Of a DNA stretch of 64,000 bases, positions 1-7,091 are shown in pieces. The position numbers were made by a program, and so were the translations under genes. This stretch comes from Azoarcus sp. DD4 (GTDB lineage Bacteria; Pseudomonadota; Gammaproteobacteria; Burkholderiales; Rhodocyclaceae): contig NZ_CP022958.1 of NCBI RefSeq assembly GCF_006496635.1, positions 2,356,001 through 2,420,000 on the forward strand. Reading direction: 5' to 3'. Under the pieces are notes generated by a model. The model was given only the letters and a program-made list of their open reading frames with translations. It searched no databases and was not told the origin of the DNA. Position 1 is the first letter of the stretch. Each line of letters begins with the position of its first letter.

Positions 1-2
1 CG

Positions 3-938
3 GCGATTCAGTCCGGCCGGCTCGAACTCGACCGCGACTACGAGTTCAAAACCGTGCTCAAGGGGCGCATCCCAGGCAAGCACCACGTGCACCCGATGAT
101 CAACGTCGAAGGGGCGGGTCCGCTGCTCGGTCCCGGCAGTTGGCTGGAGGTAACGGGTAACGCCGCCGACTTCAAGTTGCCGGCGACGACAATCGACGGT
201 ACTCAAATCGAGAATCTCGAGACGTGGGGCATGGGGACCGTGAAGACCGTCCACATCGGCTGGTACATCGCCGCCCTGGTATTCATGCTGTGGTGGCTGC
301 GCAAGCCGTTGCTGATGCCGCGTGCGGTTGCTCTGCAAGCCGGTAACGAGGAGGAGCTGGTTACCCGCGGGGACCGTCTCTGGGGTGCGGCTTTCGGCAT
401 CGCGACCGTGGTCGTCGTGATTTGGGGCGCGAACTGGGCCGAGGCGACCTACCCCCGGACGATCCCGCTCCAAGGAGGCGAGTTCAACGTCGAGCCACTG
501 CCGATGGACAACCGTACCGTCAGCGTCCGTGTCAGGCGTGCGACGTACGACGTCCCCGGACGTTCCATGAAGCTGAAGCTCGAGCTCACCAACGACGGCG
601 ACAAGCCCGTGTCAATCGGCGAATTCGCAACCGCGGGCCTGCGGTTCATCAACAAATCGGTTCCCGCCGCGGTCGCTGCGATCGATCCGACTTTCCCGAT
701 GGATCTGGTGCCGCCCAGCGGACTGCAGGTGGCAGACAGCAGGCCGCTCGCACCGGGTGAGACGCGGCTGATCGAGATGGAAGCGACCGATGCAGCTTGG
801 GAAGCCGAGCGGCTGACCAGCCTGCTGAACGACCCGGACAACCGGGTCGGCGGCCTGCTGTTCCTCTACGACGCTGACGGCGAACGTGTGATCGCCAATG
901 TGTCGGGTCCGATCGTGCCAGTGTTCACCAAGTCCTGA
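3..938 (+). CDS. Copper membrane monooxygenase subunit B (AmoB/PmoB family), 5' truncated by window edge
   Basis: Periplasm-facing copper-binding subunit of a copper-containing membrane monooxygenase (ammonia, methane or short hydrocarbon oxidation). The reading frame is already open at base 3, so the visible 311 codons are the C-terminal part only. A HHVHP stretch just after the start of the window matches the His-X-His copper ligands of PmoB and is followed by the conserved GAGP/GPGSW segment. Two membrane spans follow (bases about 255-310 and 385-435), then the C-terminal cupredoxin-like domain, with YPRTIPLQ, VPGR and LAPGET motifs, ends at the TGA. The A and C subunits would lie upstream, outside the window. 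Which substrate the enzyme oxidises cannot be told from this subunit alone. Confidence 0.93.
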   Translation, partial: AIQSGRLELDRDYEFKTVLKGRIPGKHHVHPMINVEGAGPLLGPGSWLEVTGNAADFKLPATTIDGTQIENLETWGMGTVKTVHIGWYIAALVFMLWWLRKPLLMPRAVALQAGNEEELVTRGDRLWGAAFGIATVVVVIWGANWAEATYPRTIPLQGGEFNVEPLPMDNRTVSVRVRRATYDVPGRSMKLKLELTNDGDKPVSIGEFATAGLRFINKSVPAAVAAIDPTFPMDLVPPSGLQVADSRPLAPGETRLIEMEATDAAWEAERLTSLLNDPDNRVGGLLFLYDADGERVIANVSGPIVPVFTKS

Positions 939-961
939 GCTCCGGGCTCGGATCGTGATGC

Positions 962-987
962 GCGCGGGACCATTCTCGGTCCCGCGC
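962..987 (+). other. Intercistronic hairpin after monooxygenase subunit B
   Basis: A perfect 10-bp stem (GCGCGGGACC with GGTCCCGCGC) and a 6-nt loop sit 23 bases after the stop codon and just before the ribosome binding site of the next gene. There is no T tract, so it looks like an mRNA-stabilising or processing hairpin separating the monooxygenase message from downstream genes rather than a true terminator. Confidence 0.6.
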
Positions 988-1000
988 CACGGAGAGCTTC

Positions 1001-1615
1001 ATGCATTGTTGGTTTAGATCCAGGCTATTTGCGTTGTTGGCCGTTGGCTTGTGGGGGGGGATCGTCCCCCTTCAGGTCCAGGCTCATGGTGGGCTCAGCC
1101 TGGAGGAAGATAAGTGCAGGCTGACCATCGGCCCGTATTCGATGCACTTCACCGGTTACCAGCCCGAGGCGACCGGGACCAAGGAGTTTTGCGAGGATAT
1201 TCCCGAGACGGGTCACACCGTCGTGGCACTGGACGCCATCGACGAGCAGTTGAGACACCTGCCAATCGAGGTGCGGATCATTCGTGATACCGGTGACGAG
1301 AGCAACATCGACGCTGTGACCGTACTGCATCTGAAGCCCAAAACGTATCCTACGGGGAGCCTCTCCCTTGAGCACGATTTTCCGCAGCCGGGCAGGTTCG
1401 TCGGATTGGTTACCGCGGTTGGGGACAAGGAGACCTACGTCTCCCGGTTTCCCTTCAGTGTCGCCAGCACGTCGGCGGCACTGGCGAAGTACGTCCCGAT
1501 GGTTGGCGTCGTCTTGGCGGGCATCCTGCTCTACCTGTACTCCGGCCAGCGGCGCGGCAGGGAAGCGAGAAAGACGCGCGGTGTAGGCCCGAAGGCAGGC
1601 GGTTCGACCTCGTGA
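1001..1615 (+). CDS. Membrane-anchored periplasmic protein of the monooxygenase locus, function unknown
   Basis: 204 aa. An N-terminal signal peptide ends near the AHGG segment, a periplasmic domain with two cysteines (in DKCRLTIGPY and FCEDIP) follows, and a single C-terminal membrane span (about residues 163-182) is followed by a basic tail. The start is set by a GGAGAG ribosome site 7 bases upstream. I recognise no named family. The position directly after subunit B and upstream of copC/copD resembles the accessory genes that follow amoCAB/pmoCAB operons, so a role in assembly or copper handling is plausible but inferred. Its stop overlaps the GTG of the next gene by four bases, indicating translational coupling. 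Confidence 0.8.
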   Translation: MHCWFRSRLFALLAVGLWGGIVPLQVQAHGGLSLEEDKCRLTIGPYSMHFTGYQPEATGTKEFCEDIPETGHTVVALDAIDEQLRHLPIEVRIIRDTGDESNIDAVTVLHLKPKTYPTGSLSLEHDFPQPGRFVGLVTAVGDKETYVSRFPFSVASTSAALAKYVPMVGVVLAGILLYLYSGQRRGREARKTRGVGPKAGGSTS

Positions 1616-2562
1616 AACGACAATCGAAGCGACTGAATTCGGGAGTCGCGGGGCTGTCGATCGATGGGGCATTCAAGCGAAAGTTCGCCTGGTCGCTCTG
1701 TTCTGTGCTGATTGTCATCGGACTCGGAGCGTGCTCGGGGGCATCAGATGCCGAGATTGCCGCGACACAGCGGGCCTTTGATTATTCGAAGAGCGAGCGG
1801 GAGGCTATCTGTGCGCCGGGCGACAAGTCCGGGGAGATGTTCAAGAACAATGAGAAATCGGCGGACGGAATCCGCTACAACATTCGAGCGCCGGCGAATT
1901 ACGATCCGACGGTCGGACATCCGCTACTGGTCGTGTATGCCGCAGGCGGCTCGAGCGCGGAAAGAACCGAGGCGCTGACGGGCTTCACGCCGGTGGCGAC
2001 AAAGAGGGGATACATCGTGGTTTATCCGGACCACCGTCCCATGTCGGTCGCCACGATTCACCGACTGGCGAGGATTCCAAGCGAAGTCGCGGACCATTGG
2101 TGTGTCGACCGAACGAAGATCTATGCAAGCGGGCACTCTGACGGCGGCACTGTGGCGACCGCGGTTGCGCTATTGGCCGAAACGAAAGGGACGTTGGCTG
2201 CGATCGCCCCCAGTGCCGCGGGCTTTTCCGCAGCAGATCTAGATGGCTTCGAGTGCCCTTCGCCCACGCCGGTAATGGTGATGCATGGCAGCGGGGACTT
2301 GGTCTTTCCCGGCTGGGGAGCGGCGGCTGCCAAGTGGTGGGGTAAGTGTAACCGATGTGACATATCCGTTGGAGCCGAGGAGGTGGGTAGCGGATGCGTT
2401 GAATTCAAGGGCTGCGCGGCGGGCGGCCAGACTCGGTTTTGCAGTTGGGAAGGATCCCATAGACAGTGGCCTGGAATGGAAGGGGAGGTGGTCAATTTTT
2501 TCGATGCTCGTTGGGGCGCCGCGATGAGTTCTTCTGCTCCGGTTCCGGCGCTTGTGAAGTAG
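1612..2562 (+). CDS. Lipoprotein esterase of the PHB depolymerase/LpqC alpha/beta-hydrolase family
   Basis: 316 aa from a GTG start that overlaps the previous stop (GTGA). A hydrophobic segment ending in the lipobox LGAC (lipidated Cys at about residue 41) predicts attachment to a membrane on the periplasmic side. The nucleophile elbow GHSDGG places the catalytic Ser at residue 176. A later HGSGD segment supplies a candidate acid and GSHRQWPG a candidate catalytic His. The family cleaves ester bonds in poly(3-hydroxybutyrate), feruloyl esters or related substrates; the true substrate here is unknown. It is unusual to find such a hydrolase inside a copper monooxygenase locus. Confidence 0.8.
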   Translation: MKRQSKRLNSGVAGLSIDGAFKRKFAWSLCSVLIVIGLGACSGASDAEIAATQRAFDYSKSEREAICAPGDKSGEMFKNNEKSADGIRYNIRAPANYDPTVGHPLLVVYAAGGSSAERTEALTGFTPVATKRGYIVVYPDHRPMSVATIHRLARIPSEVADHWCVDRTKIYASGHSDGGTVATAVALLAETKGTLAAIAPSAAGFSAADLDGFECPSPTPVMVMHGSGDLVFPGWGAAAAKWWGKCNRCDISVGAEEVGSGCVEFKGCAAGGQTRFCSWEGSHRQWPGMEGEVVNFFDARWGAAMSSSAPVPALVK

Positions 2563-2644
2563 GTCCAGGACCGGCGTTTGGGGGAGGATGCACTACAGAC
2601 AGTCGTCTTCCCCTTTTTTTCTTTAACCAGCAAAGGGAAACATC

Positions 2645-2968
2645 ATGAGTGGAGCGAAGCTGATTGTGATCTATCCGATGCCGACGGATGTTGCGGCGTT
2701 CGAAGAGGTGTATCGCGACGAACACGTGCCGATGGCGATGGAAAAGCTCAAGGGAGCAACCAAGATCGTAGCCTCGAGAGTAGTCGGGGCGCCTGACGGA
2801 AACCCGGCCTTTCACAGAATTGCGGAGGTGCATTTCCCTTCTATGGTCGCGTTGGGAGAGTGTGCGGCCTCCGAAGGGGGGCAGCAGACCATCGACCACG
2901 CGAGGCGGATCTCGTCCGGTGGCGCTCCCCTCTTCCTGGTCGCGGAGGAAGCAACGGTCGTTCTTTGA
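2645..2968 (+). CDS. EthD-family small protein
   Basis: 107 aa. It begins with a beta strand (KLIVIYP), a FEEVYRDEHVPMA helix with the typical D-E-H-x-P pattern, and a C-terminal FLVAEE strand: the ferredoxin-like dimeric alpha/beta-barrel of EthD proteins. EthD was first noted in ethyl tert-butyl ether degradation and related proteins accompany oxygenases; the biochemical role is not settled. It lies between the lipoprotein esterase and copC in the same orientation. The ribosome site is weak (GGGAAA) about 4-9 bases before the ATG. Confidence 0.8.
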   Translation: MSGAKLIVIYPMPTDVAAFEEVYRDEHVPMAMEKLKGATKIVASRVVGAPDGNPAFHRIAEVHFPSMVALGECAASEGGQQTIDHARRISSGGAPLFLVAEEATVVL

Positions 2969-3155
2969 GGGGGGCGCGGGGGGCCGCTGTGCTGTGTGCG
3001 TGCCGTTCCCGTGTGGCTACCGGTACGCACTCGTGGCATCGGGTTGGGGCCCCACGTTATTGCTGAGAGGCGGCGGCGTTCGGCCTGGAAGGCGCCGCGC
3101 CGTAGAGACGGCCCTGGAATTTTTCACGTTCCGGGGGCATGAGGAGGACGAAAAG

Positions 3156-3560
3156 ATGCCGAAGCTGGCTGGGTGGATCGCTCGCAGGGGAATCGCGTTC
3201 GGTTTGGCCGTGTTCTGTGCGGGGATGCTGCCGCTCGACGCCAGCGCCCACGCCCGCCTGGTGAAAGCGGAGCCGGCGCGGCGGGCGGAGCTGTCGGAAG
3301 CGCCGGGCATGATCAGAGTGTGGTTCAACGAGGAACTCGAGGCCGCATATGCCAAGCTCGTGGTCGAAGAGGCGTCAGGGCGGGCGGTGACCGAGTCGAA
3401 GCCGCAATTGGCCCCCGACGACGCGAAGTCCCTGATCCTTCCGTTGCCCGCTCTTGGGCCGGGAAAGTACCGCGTGAGATTTCGGGTTCTTTCAGTGGAC
3501 GGCCACGTCGTCGAGTCCGCTTATGACTTCACTGTGAAAGGGGGAGTTTCGACTCGATGA
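3156..3560 (+). CDS. copC: CopC periplasmic copper-binding protein
   Basis: 134 aa. The ATG at 3156 follows an AGGAGG ribosome site, which decides the start over a longer open frame reaching to 2820. The signal peptide ends ASA|HARL, leaving a mature N-terminal His as in CopC, where His1 is a Cu(II) ligand. The conserved VDGHVVESAYDF motif near the C terminus supplies the Asp and second His ligands. CopC hands copper to or from CopD at the inner membrane. The gene overlaps the following copD-like gene by four bases (ATGA). CopC/CopD pairs commonly accompany ammonia and methane monooxygenases, matching the location here. Confidence 0.93.
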   Translation: MPKLAGWIARRGIAFGLAVFCAGMLPLDASAHARLVKAEPARRAELSEAPGMIRVWFNEELEAAYAKLVVEEASGRAVTESKPQLAPDDAKSLILPLPALGPGKYRVRFRVLSVDGHVVESAYDFTVKGGVSTR

Positions 3561-5575
3561 TTGAAGTGGTCGGTGCCGTCGCCCACTGGATACAGCTGGC
3601 AGCCAACATGGTGCTGGTTGGCAGCAGCTTCTTCCTCGGTTTCATAGGATATGACAACGAGAGGTGCACGAATCCTTGGCTGGGGCGGCTTGAGCGCGTT
3701 CTTCCGTGTCTCGGGGCTGTGGTCCTGCTTGGTCTGATCGGTGTCGTCTCGACCTCCACGGCGCGCATCACGGCCGACGTGACAGCCGCCTGGCAGCCGG
3801 ACGCCTGGATCGGTGTGATGCGCGATACCCGGGTGGGGCAGGTGTGGGCAATCAGAGGGGGGCTGGCGCTGGTGGTGATGGTGGCCGCGGTTTATGTCCG
3901 GCGGGCACGGGCAAGGTCATGGAATTACTTCGCTTGTGGAGGATTGGCGGGCGTCGCGCTAGCTTTCAGTTCGTTCGCGGGCCATGCCGCAGCCGATGAC
4001 TCACCGTGGTTGACGATCCCCCCTCACACACTGCACCTCCTTGCGGCGAGTCTCTGGTTCGGTAGCTTGCCGGCGTTTCTCGCGTCTGCGTCGGGGGGCG
4101 CCGGTGCCGCGGAGGCGGAGAAGTGCTTTTCCATTCGCGCGCTCAACCGCTTTTCCATGGTCGCGTTGCCGATCATGATCGTCGTCGTCGTCAGCGGCAT
4201 TGTCGTTGCCTACTATCAGGTCGCGCCCGCCTTCGGAGGGCTGGTAGCGACGAGGTACGGATGGCTTCTCCATGGAAAGCTCGCCTTGCTGATCGCTATT
4301 CTCGCCATTGCAGCGCGAGCTCGATTTCGATGGCTACCTGGGCTCTCCGGCAATTGCGAAATCGAGGAGGCGCAATGTGCGCGACGCCTGCGCACCTGGG
4401 TAGGCGTTGAAGTCGGGTGCGCGACCCTTCTGCTACTTGTCGCGAGCGTGCTGGCGGCCACGGTGCCGGCCAAGCACGAGGGCATCGACGCATGGCCGTA
4501 TCCTTTTCGTTTCTCCATCGCCGCCACCTGGGACGAGCCGGGTACGCGGACCCTCGTGCTCGTCGGCGGCGCGTTGCTGATCGCCGGTGGAGTGGCTGCG
4601 CTGGTCGGGCGGCGCCAGCGGTGGAGGCGTTCAGCCGTTGTCGGCGCCGCCGTCGCCTTCGTACTGCCCGGGACAGCATTGCCGCTCTACGCGATCGCAA
4701 CCCCGGCCAGCGAGTATACCTACCGGCCCAGCACGGTTCCTTTCGACGCCATCTCGATTTCGCGGGGCAGCGCGCTGTTCGAAGCCAATTGTGAGCAATG
4801 TCATGGCCCCCAAGGCATGGGGAATGGGCCACTGGCGAAATCGCTGCGCAAGCCGCCAATCGATCTTCTTACCGAACCGCATACCGCCAGGCACACTGCC
4901 GGAGATTTCTTCAACTGGATCACCACCGGCTTTCCCGACAGCGGAATGCCGGCATTCGGCGATCGGTTTTCGGAGGACGATCGGTGGGACCTGGTGAATT
5001 TCATCCACGCGCTGTCGCGCGGCTACCAGAGCCGCCCCCTAGGTGCCGCCGTCATTCCGGACAAGCCTGCAGCGACGCTCGGCGCTCCCGATTTTTCGTT
5101 CGTGAGCTACAAGGGCGAACAAGGAACGCTGAAGGATCACCGCGAGCGCGAGGCTGTCCTGCTGGTGTTTTTCTCCTGGCCGGAATCCAAGGACCGGCTG
5201 GACCAATTGGCCGCCACATACCGGTCGATCCGGGCACGAAGTGCTCAAGTCATCGCTGTTCCGTGGAAGGGCGCGGCCTCTGCCGTTGATCAATTGGCCG
5301 GTTATCCATACCCGATTGTGGCCGATGGCGCGCGGGGAATCGGGCGAACCTACGAGGCGTTCAGGCGAACTCTATCGGACCCGGACCTGTTCGGCAGGGG
5401 CAAGCGACCCGGTCATATGGAACTTCTCGTCGACCGCTTCGGTTACCTGCGTGCGCGCTGGATTCCGGATCAAGACGTTCGAGGTTGGAGAGACGGAGCG
5501 ATGCTGGCTGAACAACTGGAACGCTTGCGCGCGGAAAGACAGATCCTGCCGCCGGCGGAGGAACACGTCCACTAG
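3557..5575 (+). CDS. CopD copper-transport membrane domain fused to cytochrome c and a redoxin-like domain
   Basis: 672 aa. Residues about 1-380 form the polytopic CopD domain. A periplasmic class I cytochrome c domain follows, with haem motif CEQCH (C412, C415, H416) and a GMPAF segment providing the likely axial Met. Residues about 505-672 resemble a peroxiredoxin/AhpC-type thioredoxin fold (GAPDFSF, LVFFSWPES), but the place where the peroxidatic CxxC or Cys would lie has no cysteine. CopD alone is around 300 aa, so this is a three-part fusion. Translationally coupled to copC. I infer a copper permease whose function is linked to periplasmic electron transfer, possibly reducing copper on its way in; the redoxin part may be structural. 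Confidence 0.88.
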   Translation: MIEVVGAVAHWIQLAANMVLVGSSFFLGFIGYDNERCTNPWLGRLERVLPCLGAVVLLGLIGVVSTSTARITADVTAAWQPDAWIGVMRDTRVGQVWAIRGGLALVVMVAAVYVRRARARSWNYFACGGLAGVALAFSSFAGHAAADDSPWLTIPPHTLHLLAASLWFGSLPAFLASASGGAGAAEAEKCFSIRALNRFSMVALPIMIVVVVSGIVVAYYQVAPAFGGLVATRYGWLLHGKLALLIAILAIAARARFRWLPGLSGNCEIEEAQCARRLRTWVGVEVGCATLLLLVASVLAATVPAKHEGIDAWPYPFRFSIAATWDEPGTRTLVLVGGALLIAGGVAALVGRRQRWRRSAVVGAAVAFVLPGTALPLYAIATPASEYTYRPSTVPFDAISISRGSALFEANCEQCHGPQGMGNGPLAKSLRKPPIDLLTEPHTARHTAGDFFNWITTGFPDSGMPAFGDRFSEDDRWDLVNFIHALSRGYQSRPLGAAVIPDKPAATLGAPDFSFVSYKGEQGTLKDHREREAVLLVFFSWPESKDRLDQLAATYRSIRARSAQVIAVPWKGAASAVDQLAGYPYPIVADGARGIGRTYEAFRRTLSDPDLFGRGKRPGHMELLVDRFGYLRARWIPDQDVRGWRDGAMLAEQLERLRAERQILPPAEEHVH

Positions 5576-5603
5576 GACACTTGGACGCAACCTGAGGAGC
5601 TCA

Positions 5604-5628
5604 AGCCTCTGCTCTGTAAACAGAGGCT
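5604..5628 (+). other. Hairpin between copD fusion and next gene
   Basis: AGCCTCTG pairs with CAGAGGCT (8 bp) around a 9-nt loop, 29 bases after the copD-fusion stop and upstream of the GGAGG ribosome site of the next gene. No T tract follows, so it is more likely an mRNA stability or processing element than a terminator. Confidence 0.45.
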
Positions 5629-5654
5629 ACCTATCAAATGGGAGGATGGTAATC

Positions 5655-6128
5655 ATGAAGAGACTTTCCCTTGTCGCACTGCTTGCAGCGGTGCTTGCCG
5701 CATCCGTACCGGCGGCTGCGCATACCGATGAGTATCTAGAGGCGGTGAAGGCGCCTCACGGCGGGCGGTTGCGGATGTCGGGCCCATATCACCTTGAACT
5801 GGTGGTTAAGGACCGCGACATCCTCGTGTATGTCACGGATCATGGCGACAAGGAGATCGCTACGGCGGGAGGTGAGGGCAAGGTCGTCTTGCAGCGTGGA
5901 TCGAGCAGGGTGTCCGTGCGGCTGGAGCCGTCAGGAGGCAACGTCCTGAGAGGGAAGAGCGAATCTGGGATTACTCCGAGCACGAGCGCGGTTGTCTTTG
6001 TGAAGCTGCCTGGGCAGGACGCCTACTCGGCGCGCTATCCTGCACCAAAGCCTGTAGATCCCCAGCCGGCCGCGCATCGCGGAGGGGCTGCCAGCCAGCA
6101 CGACGGGCATCACATGATGCATCACTAG
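5655..6128 (+). CDS. Small exported protein with His-rich C terminus, probable metal binding
   Basis: 157 aa, start at the ATG preceded by GGGAGG. A signal peptide cleaves after VPAAA, giving a mature N terminus near AHTDEY; the middle part (GPYHLEL, DILVYVTDHGDKE) looks like a small beta domain, and the last 25 residues are rich in His (AAHRGG, HDGHHMMHH). His-rich tails of this kind usually bind copper, nickel or zinc. It ends the copper block that begins with copC, so a periplasmic copper chaperone is the natural guess. I do not recognise a named family. Confidence 0.75.
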   Translation: MKRLSLVALLAAVLAASVPAAAHTDEYLEAVKAPHGGRLRMSGPYHLELVVKDRDILVYVTDHGDKEIATAGGEGKVVLQRGSSRVSVRLEPSGGNVLRGKSESGITPSTSAVVFVKLPGQDAYSARYPAPKPVDPQPAAHRGGAASQHDGHHMMHH

Positions 6129-6450
6129 GCACACGGCTGTCTCTTCGGAGACGCGGGGCGCTTGGATGGCCACTCTTCCCGCGGACGTCGTCGTCGCGTA
6201 TTGAGGAATACCGTTCGCCGTCGCCCCGGCGGCGGGCGGTTTCGCGATCCAGGTTGGGGCTCAAGTGGCGCCCAAAATGAACGTAGTCGTCTCGGTTTTC
6301 CCTTGGTCGATGACGCAGCGAAAAGGCTAAAGCGTACATGCAGCGGATTGTGGCGCTGCCCGACAATTTGCGGTCGTACTTCAGCCATGAGGCGGTCCGC
6401 CAGGCGCAGTAGAGAATCTTTTTGGCTGGCTGATTTTAGTTGAACCCGAC
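6129..6450 (+). other. Intergenic region, possible gene remnant
   Basis: 322 bases between the copper monooxygenase block and the DUF2946 gene. A small GTCTC-TTCG-GAGAC hairpin lies at 6139-6152. At 6314-6412 one frame reads a protein-like tail (ending FSHEAVRQAQ) with no start of its own, suggesting the 3' remnant of a lost gene. No clear promoter or RNA gene seen. Confidence 0.35.
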
Positions 6451-6915
6451 GTGATCCGAATCAAGTTCCTCCGCAGGCTCACCGCCTGGATTGCCAGCTA
6501 CGCGATCCTGCTGGGCGCGCTCGCACCGGCCGTGACCCAAACCTTGGCGTGGTTGGAACGCGGGAGTGCAGACAAAGCCACATCGTTGGAGGTTTCGGCG
6601 GCCGCCGACATCCTCACGTCCGTGGGGGCAGAGGAGGACGGCCATGAGGCCTGCGAGTCCCACGAAGGCCACGCGGGTCACCAGGACCAGGGCCTCGAGG
6701 GTCATGAAGGGGGCGGTCACGAGGCCGCGGGCAGCGGGCATTGTCCCTTCTGCGGCACCCACGCCGGTTCCTTTGGCCTGCCGCCCACCGAACGGCCTGC
6801 GGCGGCGCAGCCCGCCGGGACGCATGCTTTCCGTCCCCATCTCTACGATCACGCCCCGCGTCCGCTCTTCGCCTGGGCGGCCGCCCATCCTCGCGCACCG
6901 CCTGTCCGCGCCTGA
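6451..6915 (+). CDS. DUF2946-type exported His-rich protein
   Basis: 154 aa from a GTG start. N-terminal hydrophobic segment (SYAILLGALAPAV), then a His/Glu/Gly-rich stretch with repeated HEGH and GHE motifs, then the family hallmark HCPFC-x-x-HAGS-x-GLPP. DUF2946 proteins are small membrane or periplasmic proteins often encoded beside TonB-dependent receptors for copper; the CPFC/His motifs suggest metal binding. It precedes a TonB receptor in the same orientation. No convincing Shine-Dalgarno sequence precedes the GTG. Confidence 0.78.
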   Translation: MIRIKFLRRLTAWIASYAILLGALAPAVTQTLAWLERGSADKATSLEVSAAADILTSVGAEEDGHEACESHEGHAGHQDQGLEGHEGGGHEAAGSGHCPFCGTHAGSFGLPPTERPAAAQPAGTHAFRPHLYDHAPRPLFAWAAAHPRAPPVRA

Positions 6916-7091
6916 TCCCGATCGATGAGCCGGTATTCCCCTGCACGGTGGTCCGGCTCAATTTCAACCCGATCCGTTAGCCCCGACTGTTCCGTTGAAT
7001 CGTCGCCGTCCCGATGAGGCCGGCGGCTGCCGCGCGCTGCCAGCGCCGGCCGGGATCGGGGCTCCGGGATGTCTCGTCGTGGACCCGAAAT

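Noticed and set aside
3..938. Assignment as ammonia monooxygenase and a nitrifier genome
   Set aside because: Only part of subunit B is visible, and the other genes fit a heterotrophic betaproteobacterium; the substrate cannot be decided from this window.
6162..6443. 93-codon open frame in the gap before the DUF2946 gene
   Set aside because: Arg-rich chance translation with no ribosome site or family likeness.
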